A stretch of 64,000 nt of DNA from assembly GCF_003076755.1 (NCBI RefSeq), contig NZ_QDKM01000013.1:1-64000 (forward strand). The letters are read 5' to 3'. The stretch is from Pararhodobacter oceanensis (GTDB lineage: Bacteria; Pseudomonadota; Alphaproteobacteria; Rhodobacterales; Rhodobacteraceae). A program made the position numbers and the translations under genes. Of this stretch, positions 24,702 through 32,435 are shown piece by piece (position 1 is the first letter of the stretch; every line of letters starts with the position of its first letter). The notes beneath the pieces are model-generated. The model had not been told where the DNA came from. It searched no databases and saw nothing but the letters and a program-made list of their open reading frames with translations.

Positions 24702-25769
24702 ATGACAGAACCGGTTCGTATCCAGGGCCTCTGTAAAGCATTTGATAATCTCGACGATCCAGCCAAACCGGTGTTGGCGGTCAATCAGGTGAATCTTGAT
24801 ATCAACGAAGGCGAGTTGGTCACTTTGCTTGGCCCGTCGGGTTGCGGCAAGACCACGCTGCTGCGCATGGTCGCTGGTTTCGAAGAGCCGACAGAGGGCG
24901 ATATCTTCTTCGGCGACCGGCGGATGAACAACGTGCCGCCAAATCGACGCGATGCGACGATGGTGTTCCAGTCTTATGCGATTTTCCCGCATCTCAGCAT
25001 TTTTGAGAACGTTGCATTCGGCCTGCGCCTAAAATCACAAAGCCGAAAGAAGATCGAAAAGCATGTGACCGAAGTGCTGGCGATGACCGGATTGTCTGGA
25101 ATGGCCAATCGCTCGCCGACCCAGCTTTCGGGGGGGCAGCAGCAGCGTGTGGCTCTGGCGAGGGCCATCGTGATGGAGCCGAGAGTTCTGCTGTTCGACG
25201 AGCCGCTGTCAAACCTTGATGCCAAATTGCGCGACCAGATGCGGATTGAAATCCGTGAATTGCAGCAGCGTCTGGGCATCACCAGCCTGTATGTGACCCA
25301 CGATCAAGTCGAAGCGATGAGCATTTCAGATCGGATCGTTGTCATGCGGGGCGGGGTGGTTGAGCAAGTCGGCACGCCTCGCGAAATCTATAGCCAGCCG
25401 GCCAATCGTTTTGTTGCCGAGTTCATTGGCCGCGCGAACTTCATCACTGCAAAGGTGGGCGAGGCGAATACCGTTGATCTTGCGGGCGCGCGTATCGCAC
25501 TTGATGCTCCGATCGCGGCTAGCCCGGGCGATAGCGTCACTCTGCTGGTGCGGCCCGAGGTTGTCACGCTCTCACCTACGGAAGGCATCATTAACGGCAC
25601 CGTGCGGCGGGTGATGTTTTTGGGCAATCTCACCGAGTATCTGATCGAGGTTCCGGGGACCGACCCTTGGCTGGTGGAATTGAGCGGACCGGAAGCCCCG
25701 ACATTTACCGCTGGTGACACCGTGCGCCTGTCCTTGCCGCCCTCGTCGATCCACGTCTTGGCAGAATAG
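24702..25769 (+). CDS. ABC transporter ATPase (FbpC/AfuC-like)
   Basis: The 355-residue ATPase has Walker A GPSGCGKTT (44-52), a Q-loop in FQSYAIFPH, signature LSGGQQQR, Walker B VLLFDEPLSNLDA and the switch His in THDQ. A C-terminal TOBE-type domain follows (from about 240), common in the Fbp/potassium-spermidine/maltose ATPases and possibly used for regulation. It energises the two-domain permease encoded upstream. The stop at 25769 is only about 35 bp before the second IS6 remnant, so the insertion has removed anything that once followed. Confidence 0.94.
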   Translation: MTEPVRIQGLCKAFDNLDDPAKPVLAVNQVNLDINEGELVTLLGPSGCGKTTLLRMVAGFEEPTEGDIFFGDRRMNNVPPNRRDATMVFQSYAIFPHLSIFENVAFGLRLKSQSRKKIEKHVTEVLAMTGLSGMANRSPTQLSGGQQQRVALARAIVMEPRVLLFDEPLSNLDAKLRDQMRIEIRELQQRLGITSLYVTHDQVEAMSISDRIVVMRGGVVEQVGTPREIYSQPANRFVAEFIGRANFITAKVGEANTVDLAGARIALDAPIAASPGDSVTLLVRPEVVTLSPTEGIINGTVRRVMFLGNLTEYLIEVPGTDPWLVELSGPEAPTFTAGDTVRLSLPPSSIHVLAE

Positions 25770-25804
25770 CCCAATCACTTAAGCGTAGCATGCTCCGCTC
25801 CAGA

Positions 25805-26400
25805 CGGCCCATGATCTTTTCTCGCCGTCTGGTGTGCCGGTGCGACGCCTCGGAGCGATTGTTTAATCCTTTGTGTGAGCGATGATCTATGCTTGGACAA
25901 AGCCCCCTTACGGCGGCGCGATAGCTGCGCAGCTTGTCGGTCACGAGAACCCGTGGCACACCCCGTTGCTGCATCAGATTTTGGAGAAATCGCTTGGCCT
26001 CATGGGTGTCCCTGCGACTTTGGACCAGGATCTCCAACACGTCGCCGTTCGCGTCAACCGCGCGCCGAAGCCAGTGCTTCTGGCCTCGGGTCGAAATCAC
26101 GACCTCGTCGAGGTGCCATTTGTCGACTGGTGCTGAACGGTCGCGCCGGATTTAGGCGGCAGTCTGTGAACCGAACCGCTGGCACCACACCCGGATGCTT
26201 TCATACGGAACAATCACGCCGCGCTCGGCCAGCAGATCCTCGACTTCGCGCAGCCTCAGCGCAAAATGATAATACGCCCAGATGGCGTAAGCGATGATAG
26301 AGCGTGGGAAGAGAAAGCCCCTCATGCGAGATTGTGAAACCTGGCTGATCATGTCCAGTGGCTAAGCATGCAGCTGGCTCGCGTCAAAAACTGACAAAGC
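25805..26400 (-). mobile_element. IS6-family insertion sequence remnant, copy 2 (dead transposase)
   Basis: This minus-strand copy matches copy 1 (240-835) over its whole length. The N-terminal part (26152-26352) reads MISQVSQSRMRGF and the catalytic region (25805-26100) ISTRGQKHWLRRAVDANGD and VLVTDKLRSYRAAV. A TAA interrupts the frame at about 26150 where copy 1 has Lys, so the two copies are inactivated by different stop codons. Like copy 1, it lacks the C-terminus after IMGR. It directly follows the ferric-type ABC operon and precedes the zinc genes. Confidence 0.85.
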
Positions 26401-26582
26401 GAGGCCGCTTTATCCCAAGCAATCGGCATGGATGCTCTTACCCCCGATCTGGCAAGGCGCAGGTGGTGAAAGAGCTGTCGGAACCGCTGAGTTTTGATGC
26501 CCCGTTGAACCTTGGAGTGCCAAGCCAGCGGGCAGGCGGGGGAGGTAATGGCAGGGGCGGCCAGCCACCCCGTCGTGCCGCA

Positions 26583-27464
26583 TTAGAAGAGATGTGGCAG
26601 CAGCATGCCGAAGCTGAGGAGTGCGATGGTCAGGCCGCCGATCACATGCAGCGCCGCCGAAAGCGCCTGCACGCCCTGGCTGTCACCTGCGCCGAGCGAT
26701 GCCAGACGGCGGGCGGCGACGCCGGATCCGGCCACCATCAGGTTGAACGCCGCGGTTCCCAAGCCCATGGTGACGACCGCCAATGCGCCGATCCAAAAGA
26801 CCTCGAACCGTGCCGCGATGACCAGAACAAAGAGCGCGCCGGTGCAGGGTCTGATCGCGATACTGGCAATCAACGCCACAGCATCGCGATTTGAGTTCAG
26901 GGTGCTTACCTCATCAATGCTGGGCCCATGAGCATGACCGCAACCGCAGGTCCCGGAATGCTGGTGCCTGCCCATGCGCAGCCATGAGCGCAGACCGCGA
27001 AAGACCAGAACCGCGCCGATCGCGGCAATTGCGAGATAGCTGAACGGGGCAAGATAGGCTTCGGTGAGATCGACCAGATCCCGCGATCCCAAGCGCAGCA
27101 AAAAGGCGAGGCTTCCGACCAGCAGGATCGCGGTGCCCGCCTGCGCAAGGCTTGACAGAAGCGTCAGAATGCCAAGCCGTCGCATGCTCGCCTTACTGGC
27201 CAACGCGGCGCCGCCGATCAGCACCTTGCCATGTCCCGGCCCGAGCGCATGCACGAACCCATAGGCCGCAGTGGCCGCGCAAAGGGCCCAGATCGCCAAA
27301 GGCTCACCGGCCTGAATCCCGCGCAGCGCCGTGGCCATGGCGTTTTGAAATCCGCGCTGTTCGGCCAGCGCCCATTGCTGGATGGCGCCCCAAGGCAGGG
27401 CAAACCAGAGCATGGCAAGCGCGGCCAGCAGGGCGCCAAGGGGCAGAAGCAGTCTCATTCGCAT
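26583..27464 (-). CDS. zevB: NicO/RcnA-like transporter, ZevB-type zinc uptake partner
   Basis: The 293-residue membrane protein has six or more hydrophobic segments and the NicO-family motif HALGPGHGKVLIGG (His72 to Gly84) that coordinates metal in Ni/Co transporters. A short His/Cys-rich loop, GRHQHSGTCGCGHAHG, lies near residue 165. It overlaps the end of the DUF1007 gene by 10 bp and follows znuA in the same operon. This pairing of a DUF1007 protein with a NicO-like permease matches ZevAB of Haemophilus, needed for zinc acquisition. Here it would help zinc enter under Zur control. Nickel or cobalt cannot be excluded from the family alone; the neighbourhood favours zinc. Confidence 0.82.
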   Translation of the reverse strand: MRMRLLLPLGALLAALAMLWFALPWGAIQQWALAEQRGFQNAMATALRGIQAGEPLAIWALCAATAAYGFVHALGPGHGKVLIGGAALASKASMRRLGILTLLSSLAQAGTAILLVGSLAFLLRLGSRDLVDLTEAYLAPFSYLAIAAIGAVLVFRGLRSWLRMGRHQHSGTCGCGHAHGPSIDEVSTLNSNRDAVALIASIAIRPCTGALFVLVIAARFEVFWIGALAVVTMGLGTAAFNLMVAGSGVAARRLASLGAGDSQGVQALSAALHVIGGLTIALLSFGMLLPHLF

Positions 27465-28120
27465 GTCAATCTGACCTGATCGGAAAACAGGCGGCCGACA
27501 TCCTCTTGTTCCGGCGTTTCTTCGCGGGACAGGGCCGCCAGCTTGGCCTGTAGCGCGGCCGAGGCGGAGTCGGGTTCAAAGGGGATAACGGCGGCTTCGC
27601 AGGCGCGCGGAAGATCCTGCAGCAGCGTGTCATCGGGCAGGATTTGATAGGCGTAGTAATAGACCGGATCATAAAGCCGCAAAACCGCGGGGTTGCCGTC
27701 CAGCGTTTCCGGCTCGGCCAGAGGCAGGTCGAAGACGATGGTGATCTGATCCCCCTCCATTCCCGCCACCGCGTTTTCGGGGCGGGTCAGGACGCGCGGC
27801 TGTCCGGCAACCTCCAGATAGACATCGCCGTTGTAATCCGGCGGCCAGTCGGTTTCTCCGGCGACAATTGCCGCGCGGTCCTCGTCATTCAGCTGGCCGT
27901 CGCCGTCCCGGTCGAGATCCAGCGCATCGATCAAAAACAGCGTGGTGAACGCATCATAGGTCCATGAAATCCTCAGGGCCCGGAGTTTCCCCTGCCCGGT
28001 GAACAAAAAACCGGCTTTGGCATCCACGAACACATGCGGATGTGCCCCGGCGCTCTGGCCGAGGCACATTGCCGATAAGAGGGCGATACCCCTGATCACT
28101 TGTCGGGATTTACCGATCAC
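27455..28120 (-). CDS. zevA: DUF1007 periplasmic protein, ZevA-like
   Basis: The 221-residue protein has a Sec signal peptide ending near SAGA, directly followed by the DUF1007 hallmark HPHVFVDA (about 27-34), a probable metal site. An EF-hand-like loop, DLDRDGDGQLNDED (about 68-81), may bind calcium. Cys residues near the C-terminus (RACEAA and RLTCE) could pair. DUF1007 proteins work with a NicO-like permease, encoded by the next, overlapping gene. In Haemophilus the pair (ZevAB) supports zinc uptake, and here it lies 36 bp after znuA and faces zur, which supports the same role. Confidence 0.84.
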   Translation of the reverse strand: MIGKSRQVIRGIALLSAMCLGQSAGAHPHVFVDAKAGFLFTGQGKLRALRISWTYDAFTTLFLIDALDLDRDGDGQLNDEDRAAIVAGETDWPPDYNGDVYLEVAGQPRVLTRPENAVAGMEGDQITIVFDLPLAEPETLDGNPAVLRLYDPVYYYAYQILPDDTLLQDLPRACEAAVIPFEPDSASAALQAKLAALSREETPEQEDVGRLFSDQVRLTCE

Positions 28121-28156
28121 CGGATTTCAACATGGTCAATTGCTTCCGCGGTTTGG

Positions 28157-29242
28157 TTACAGGCAGTCCGCCAGGGTTGCCGCCAGATTACGGATGAGTT
28201 GCGGATAGAGCAACGGACCGGGGGTCAGATCGGAGCCCAGCGGATCGAGAACCGCGGTATCTGCCTCCGCACCGTCAAGCACGGTGGCGACGAGGCCGGG
28301 GTTGAACTGGGGTTCCGACATTACGCAGTTGATGCCCTCATCGGCGATCCGACCCTGAATTTCGGCGATCCGCGCCGGGCTCGGGTCTGAGGCGTGGCTG
28401 ATCGAGATCGCACCGGAGGCCGGAAAGTCGAAAGCTCTCTCGAAATACTGGTAAGCGTCATGAAAAGCGATGAAACGGCCGCCGCGCACGGGGTCCAGCA
28501 CCGCGCTGACTTCAACGGTCAATGCCTCAAGCTCCGCCCGTCCGGCAGCGGCATTGGCGAAATAGACACCGGCGTTATCCGGGTCAGCCGCCGAAAGCTG
28601 CGCCGCAATCACGTTGAGCCATGTCGCGGCGTTCTGGGGGGACAGCCAGGCGTGGGGATCGGATTCGTGATGATGGGCGTCGTGATCGTGCCCCTCATGA
28701 TCATCGTGATTGTCATGGCCCTCGTGATCGCTGTGATCATCGTGGTCGTCGTGACCGGCATGGTCGTCATGGTCGTGGTGATCATCATGATCACCGTCAT
28801 GCGCATGCTCATCGTGATCATGCCCATCGTGATCATGTCCGTCATGTCCATGCTCTTCGTGATCGCCATGCACATGAGCTTCGAACAGCGCGCCTTCCCT
28901 AAAGTCATATTTGATCGTTCCATCGGTTTCCAGTAATTCGGTCACCGTGGCATTGCCTGCCAATGTCTCGATTGCGCCCGCCAGCCATGGGGTCAATTCG
29001 GGGCTAACCCAAAACACCAGATCCGCCTCTTGCAGCGCCGCCGCTTCGGAGGGGCGCAGCGCGTATTCATGCGGGCTGGCGCCGGGCTGGACGATCAGGC
29101 TCGGGGTTCCGACGCCGTCCATGACCTGTGCGACCAGCGAATGGACCGGTGCGATATCTGTGGCGACACGCGGCACCTCGGCGATTGCGGTGCCGCCCAT
29201 CAAAGCGGCGGTGAGGGAAAGCGGCAGGAGCATTCTGGACAT
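28157..29242 (-). CDS. znuA: ZnuA zinc-binding periplasmic protein with His/Asp-rich loop
   Basis: The 361-residue cluster-A-I binding protein has a signal peptide (1-22, ending AIA) and the zinc ligands His58 (SPHEY) and His197 (DPHAW). Between them (about 123-192) is an exceptionally long acidic loop rich in HD pairs, with 28 His in about 70 residues; ZnuA proteins use a shorter loop as a zinc reservoir or sensor. The start used is the ATG at 29242 behind GGAGG; the ATG at 29254 is possible. It is first in a znuA-zevA-zevB operon divergent from zur. A candidate Zur box lies over the start region at 29252-29270. Confidence 0.93.
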   Translation of the reverse strand: MSRMLLPLSLTAALMGGTAIAEVPRVATDIAPVHSLVAQVMDGVGTPSLIVQPGASPHEYALRPSEAAALQEADLVFWVSPELTPWLAGAIETLAGNATVTELLETDGTIKYDFREGALFEAHVHGDHEEHGHDGHDHDGHDHDEHAHDGDHDDHHDHDDHAGHDDHDDHSDHEGHDNHDDHEGHDHDAHHHESDPHAWLSPQNAATWLNVIAAQLSAADPDNAGVYFANAAAGRAELEALTVEVSAVLDPVRGGRFIAFHDAYQYFERAFDFPASGAISISHASDPSPARIAEIQGRIADEGINCVMSEPQFNPGLVATVLDGAEADTAVLDPLGSDLTPGPLLYPQLIRNLAATLADCL

Positions 29243-29251
29243 CTTGTCCTC

Positions 29252-29270
29252 CATGTGATCTTATAACGTT
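29252..29270. promoter_or_regulatory. Candidate Zur operator between znuA and zur
   Basis: The minus strand of 29252-29270 begins AACGTTATAAGATCACAT. It agrees at 15 of 19 positions with the palindromic Zur consensus AATGTTATAATATAACATT as I recall it for proteobacteria. A second partial match, ACGTGATAACATGAC, lies at 29289-29303 and overlaps the zur start. The position between divergent zinc genes supports the call. Binding was not tested and the consensus is from memory. Confidence 0.6.
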
Positions 29271-29298
29271 TCAAAGGCTCTAATGGATACGTGATAAC

Positions 29299-29859
29299 AT
29301 GACAAGTGGTTCTCCGATGAAATTGGACGCGGTGACCAAACCGGTAGGTTTTGCCTGCGATGACCATGCCTCTTGCGTGGTCGATGGGCTGTCGGCGGCC
29401 GAGGCCCGCTGCGCTAGCAATGGTCTGCGTTTCACGCCGGTGCGCCGCAAGGTTCTGGAGATCTTACTGCAGGAGCACCGCGCGCTCGGGGCCTATGTCA
29501 TTCTCGACCGGCTGCGCGATGAAGGCTTTGGCTCGCAGCCGCCGGTCGCCTACCGCGCGCTTGATTTTCTGGTGCGCAATGGGCTCGCGCATAAGATCGA
29601 ACGGCTCAATGCCTTCATCGCCTGCGCCCATCCGGGGGAAAACCACGCCCCGGCCTTCATGATCTGCCGCCTGTGCGACTCTGTTGCCGAAGCGCAATCG
29701 GCACCGGCGCAGGGGGCTCTGGGCGCCGCCGCCCGCGCCACCGGATTCAAGATCGAACGCACGGTGGTCGAGGCCGAAGGCGTCTGCCCGAGTTGTTCGG
29801 ACACCGCAGCCTCAGAGGCCACCGACTCGGGGTCCGCAACCTCGGAGGCCCGCGGATGA
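29299..29859 (+). CDS. zur: Zur, Fur-family zinc uptake regulator
   Basis: The 186-residue Fur-family protein has the winged helix (LRFTPVRRKVLEILLQE, about 34-50) and two CxxC structural zinc sites: CRLC (about 125-128) and CPSC (about 166-169). It is longer than most Zur proteins because of N-terminal DHASC and Ser/Thr/Glu-rich C-terminal extensions. Zur represses zinc import when zinc is ample. The gene is divergent from znuA and overlaps znuC by 4 bp (ATGA), so regulator, ATPase and permease are one operon. Context separates it from Fur, Mur and PerR. Confidence 0.92.
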   Translation: MTSGSPMKLDAVTKPVGFACDDHASCVVDGLSAAEARCASNGLRFTPVRRKVLEILLQEHRALGAYVILDRLRDEGFGSQPPVAYRALDFLVRNGLAHKIERLNAFIACAHPGENHAPAFMICRLCDSVAEAQSAPAQGALGAAARATGFKIERTVVEAEGVCPSCSDTAASEATDSGSATSEARG

Positions 29860-30626
29860 GTCTGGTCAGCATCGAGAATTTGAGCATCAGCTACGGCGCC
29901 AAAACCGTGTTATCCAAGGTCACCCTGACCATCGAGCCCGGCGAGATCGTGACCATTGTCGGCCCCAATGGCTCGGGCAAGACCAGCCTTCTGCGGTCGA
30001 TCATCGGTGCGGTGAAACCGTCGCGGGGGCGGGTGACGCAGCGCGCCGACCTGCGGATCGGTTATGTGCCGCAGCGGTTGCATATCGACCGCACGCTGCC
30101 GATGACCGTGGCGCGGTTCCTGCGCCTGCCGACACGGGTTGCGCCTGAGGTGATCGACGACGCGCTCGCGCAGGCCGGTGTGCCGGATCTGGCGGCGGCG
30201 CAGATGTCGCAGCTCTCCGGTGGCCAGTTCCAGCGCGTCTTGCTGGCGCGGGCGCTGATCGGCAAGCCGCATCTGCTGTTGCTTGACGAGGCGACGCAGG
30301 GGCTCGACCAGCCCGGCTCGGCCGCGTTTTATCAACAGATCGAGAAGGTGCGCCGCAACACCGGCTGCACTGTGCTGATGATCAGCCACGAATTGCATGT
30401 GGTGATGAGCGCCTCGGACCGCGTCATCTGCCTGAATGGTCATGTCTGCTGCGAAGGCACGCCCGAGGTGGTCGCCTCGGCGCCGGAATACCGCGCGCTG
30501 TTCGGGTCGGGCACGATGGGCGCGCTGGCACTTTATCGCCACGACCATGATCATTCGCACGACCATGACCACGGGCACGACCACGATCACGACCATCAAC
30601 ACGAGCACACGGAAGCGGCCGAATGA
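29856..30626 (+). CDS. znuC: ZnuC zinc ABC transporter ATPase with His-rich tail
   Basis: The 256-residue ATPase shows Walker A GPNGSGKTS, signature LSGGQFQRV, Walker B LLLLDEATQGLD and the switch His in SHELHV. The last 30 residues after ALYR are a HD-repeat tail with 12 His, seen in many ZnuC proteins and thought to bind zinc. The start at 29856 overlaps the zur stop (ATGA); an open frame upstream to 29673 is antisense-like sequence inside zur and is rejected. It drives ZnuB, encoded next with another ATGA overlap. Confidence 0.94.
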   Translation: MSLVSIENLSISYGAKTVLSKVTLTIEPGEIVTIVGPNGSGKTSLLRSIIGAVKPSRGRVTQRADLRIGYVPQRLHIDRTLPMTVARFLRLPTRVAPEVIDDALAQAGVPDLAAAQMSQLSGGQFQRVLLARALIGKPHLLLLDEATQGLDQPGSAAFYQQIEKVRRNTGCTVLMISHELHVVMSASDRVICLNGHVCCEGTPEVVASAPEYRALFGSGTMGALALYRHDHDHSHDHDHGHDHDHDHQHEHTEAAE

Positions 30627-31423
30627 TTCTGGATGATTTCATGATGCGGGCAACACTGGCCGGAATCGGTGTCGCGCTGGCAACCGCGCCTTTGGGCTGC
30701 TTTGTCGTCTGGCGGCGCATGGCCTATTTCGGCGATGCCACCGCCCATGCCGCGATCCTCGGTATCGCCCTGTCGCTGGCGCTGTCGATCTCGGTTTTCG
30801 CCGGCGCTCTGGTGATCGCGCTTTTAATGGCGCTGACCGTCAGCCTGTTGACCGGACGCGGCTATGCGATGGACACGCTTTTGGGGGTGCTGGCGCATTC
30901 CGCGCTCGCCTTCGGGCTGGTCGCGGTGTCCTTTCTCTCGGGCATCCGCATCGACCTGATGGCCTATCTCTTTGGCGATATTCTGGCCGTGTCGCGCGTC
31001 GATCTGGCGGTGATCTGGGGTGGCGCGGCTCTGGTCGTGCTGCTGATTGGCTGGCGCTGGTCGGCGCTTTTGACCGCGACGCTGAACGACGATCTGGCCT
31101 ATGCCAGCGGGATCGACCCCAAGCGCGAGCAATTGATCCTAACGTTGGCGCTGGCGATCACCGTTGCCGTGGCGATCAAGGTCGTCGGCGTGTTGTTGAT
31201 CGCCGCCATGCTGATCATCCCCGCCGCCGCCGCCCGCCCCTTCAGCCGCACGCCCGAAGGCATGGCTTTGGTTGCGGCAGGCATCGGCAGCGCCTCGGCG
31301 CTGATCGGGTTGCGGGCGGCCTATATCTTTGACACGCCGGCGGGGCCCTCGATTGTCTGCGTCGCGGCGCTGATTTTCGCGGCCTCCAGCATTCTGGGGA
31401 GCATTCGCGCGTCGCTTCAATGA
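30623..31423 (+). CDS. znuB: ZnuB zinc ABC transporter permease
   Basis: This 266-residue ABC-3 family permease has about seven to eight hydrophobic segments. Family signatures include RRMAYFGDATAHAAILGIAL near the N-terminus and AAMLIIPAAAARPFSRTPEG near residue 195. It forms the channel for zinc delivered by ZnuA. The start overlaps the znuC stop by 4 bp. It is the last gene of the zur-znuC-znuB operon and is followed by a hairpin shared with the convergent manganese-type operon. Confidence 0.95.
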   Translation: MILDDFMMRATLAGIGVALATAPLGCFVVWRRMAYFGDATAHAAILGIALSLALSISVFAGALVIALLMALTVSLLTGRGYAMDTLLGVLAHSALAFGLVAVSFLSGIRIDLMAYLFGDILAVSRVDLAVIWGGAALVVLLIGWRWSALLTATLNDDLAYASGIDPKREQLILTLALAITVAVAIKVVGVLLIAAMLIIPAAAARPFSRTPEGMALVAAGIGSASALIGLRAAYIFDTPAGPSIVCVAALIFAASSILGSIRASLQ

Positions 31424-31464
31424 TGCGCCCGACATGCGGTTGACACTGATCGCGAGCACTTGAA

Positions 31465-31493
31465 CGGCTCCGGCGCCATACGCACCGGAGCCG
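31465..31493. terminator. Bidirectional hairpin between znuB and the manganese-type permease gene
   Basis: CGGCTCCGG (31465-31473) pairs perfectly with CCGGAGCCG (31485-31493) around an 11-nt loop in the 76-bp gap between two convergent stops (31423 and 31500). Neither side has a long U-run, so termination may be weak or Rho-assisted. Confidence 0.55.
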
Positions 31494-31499
31494 CAACAG

Positions 31500-32435
31500 T
31501 TACACAGCGTCGTCTTGCGCCTTCATCCCGACGCGCGAACGGTGCGGGCCGAAGAGGCAGGTCAGCACCAGAAACACCCCCGAGACCGTCGCCATCATCC
31601 CCGCCGCGCTCACCGCGTTGCGCGCGCTGAACCACATCGGCCCGTAGCCGGCAAAGACATAGCCGAATATGGCCGAAGCGGTGGCGAAGATGATCGACCA
31701 GATCACCTGATGTTCAAGCCGGTTGGTCATCAACCGCGCCGCGGCGGGCGGGCAGATGAACATCGCGATCACCACGATCGAGCCGACCGCATCAAAGGCG
31801 GCCACCGCCGCAATCGCCGCCGCGATCACCAGCCCGAAGCCGATCGCCGAGGCCGGAATTCCCAGCGCTTGCGCAAAGCCTTCGTCAAAAGTGGCGATCT
31901 TGAGCCAGCGCCAGAACACCAGCATGGCGGCGAAAATCATTGCGCAGACAATCGCCATCCGCGCAAGCTCGTCGGGCAATGACGCCAGTTTGGCGGGATC
32001 GAGCAGCGACTGCCAGCCCTCGGCGCGAAACCAGATCAGCGATTCCAGATTGCCCATCAAGGCGTGCTGCACATCGATATGCACATTGCTGGTGTCGGTC
32101 TGTTCCAGCACCAGCACACCGGCGGCGAACATCGAGGTGAACACCACCCCCATGGCAGCGCCGGGCTCGATATTGCCCAGCCGTTTGATCGCCTCGATCA
32201 GGATCACCGCGACCACCGCCGCCCCCGCCGCCCCGAGCAACATCGGAATCGTTGCGATCACGCCGGTCAGCAGGAAAGCCACGACAATGCCCGGCAGCAC
32301 CACATGGCTGATCGCATCGCTGATCATCGCCTGCCGGCGCAGGATCAGGAAATTACCGGGCAACGCGCAGGCAATCGCCGAAAAGATCCCGATCAGGATC
32401 GGAGTGAGGGAAAATTGAACAAATTCCGTGCCCAT
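31500..32435 (-). CDS. Metal ABC transporter permease (MntD/SitD/TroD-like)
   Basis: The 311-residue ABC-3 permease has RRQAMISDAISHVVLPGIVV near residue 35 and AMFICPPAAARLMTNRLEHQ near residue 230, both family hallmarks. It is the second of two permeases in a four-gene manganese/iron/zinc-type transporter (binding protein, ATPase, permease, permease), as in TroABCD and SitABCD. The start at 32435 overlaps the other permease's stop. Manganese is the favoured substrate, since zinc already has its own system next door, but this is inference. Confidence 0.92.
   Translation of the reverse strand: MGTEFVQFSLTPILIGIFSAIACALPGNFLILRRQAMISDAISHVVLPGIVVAFLLTGVIATIPMLLGAAGAAVVAVILIEAIKRLGNIEPGAAMGVVFTSMFAAGVLVLEQTDTSNVHIDVQHALMGNLESLIWFRAEGWQSLLDPAKLASLPDELARMAIVCAMIFAAMLVFWRWLKIATFDEGFAQALGIPASAIGFGLVIAAAIAAVAAFDAVGSIVVIAMFICPPAAARLMTNRLEHQVIWSIIFATASAIFGYVFAGYGPMWFSARNAVSAAGMMATVSGVFLVLTCLFGPHRSRVGMKAQDDAV

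Noticed and set aside
28394-28936. Plus-strand frame with repeated Val/Ile/Met, and DNA repeats resembling an array
   Set aside because: It is the antisense of the His/Asp-rich ZnuA loop; the repeats are coding and not a CRISPR or tandem-repeat element.
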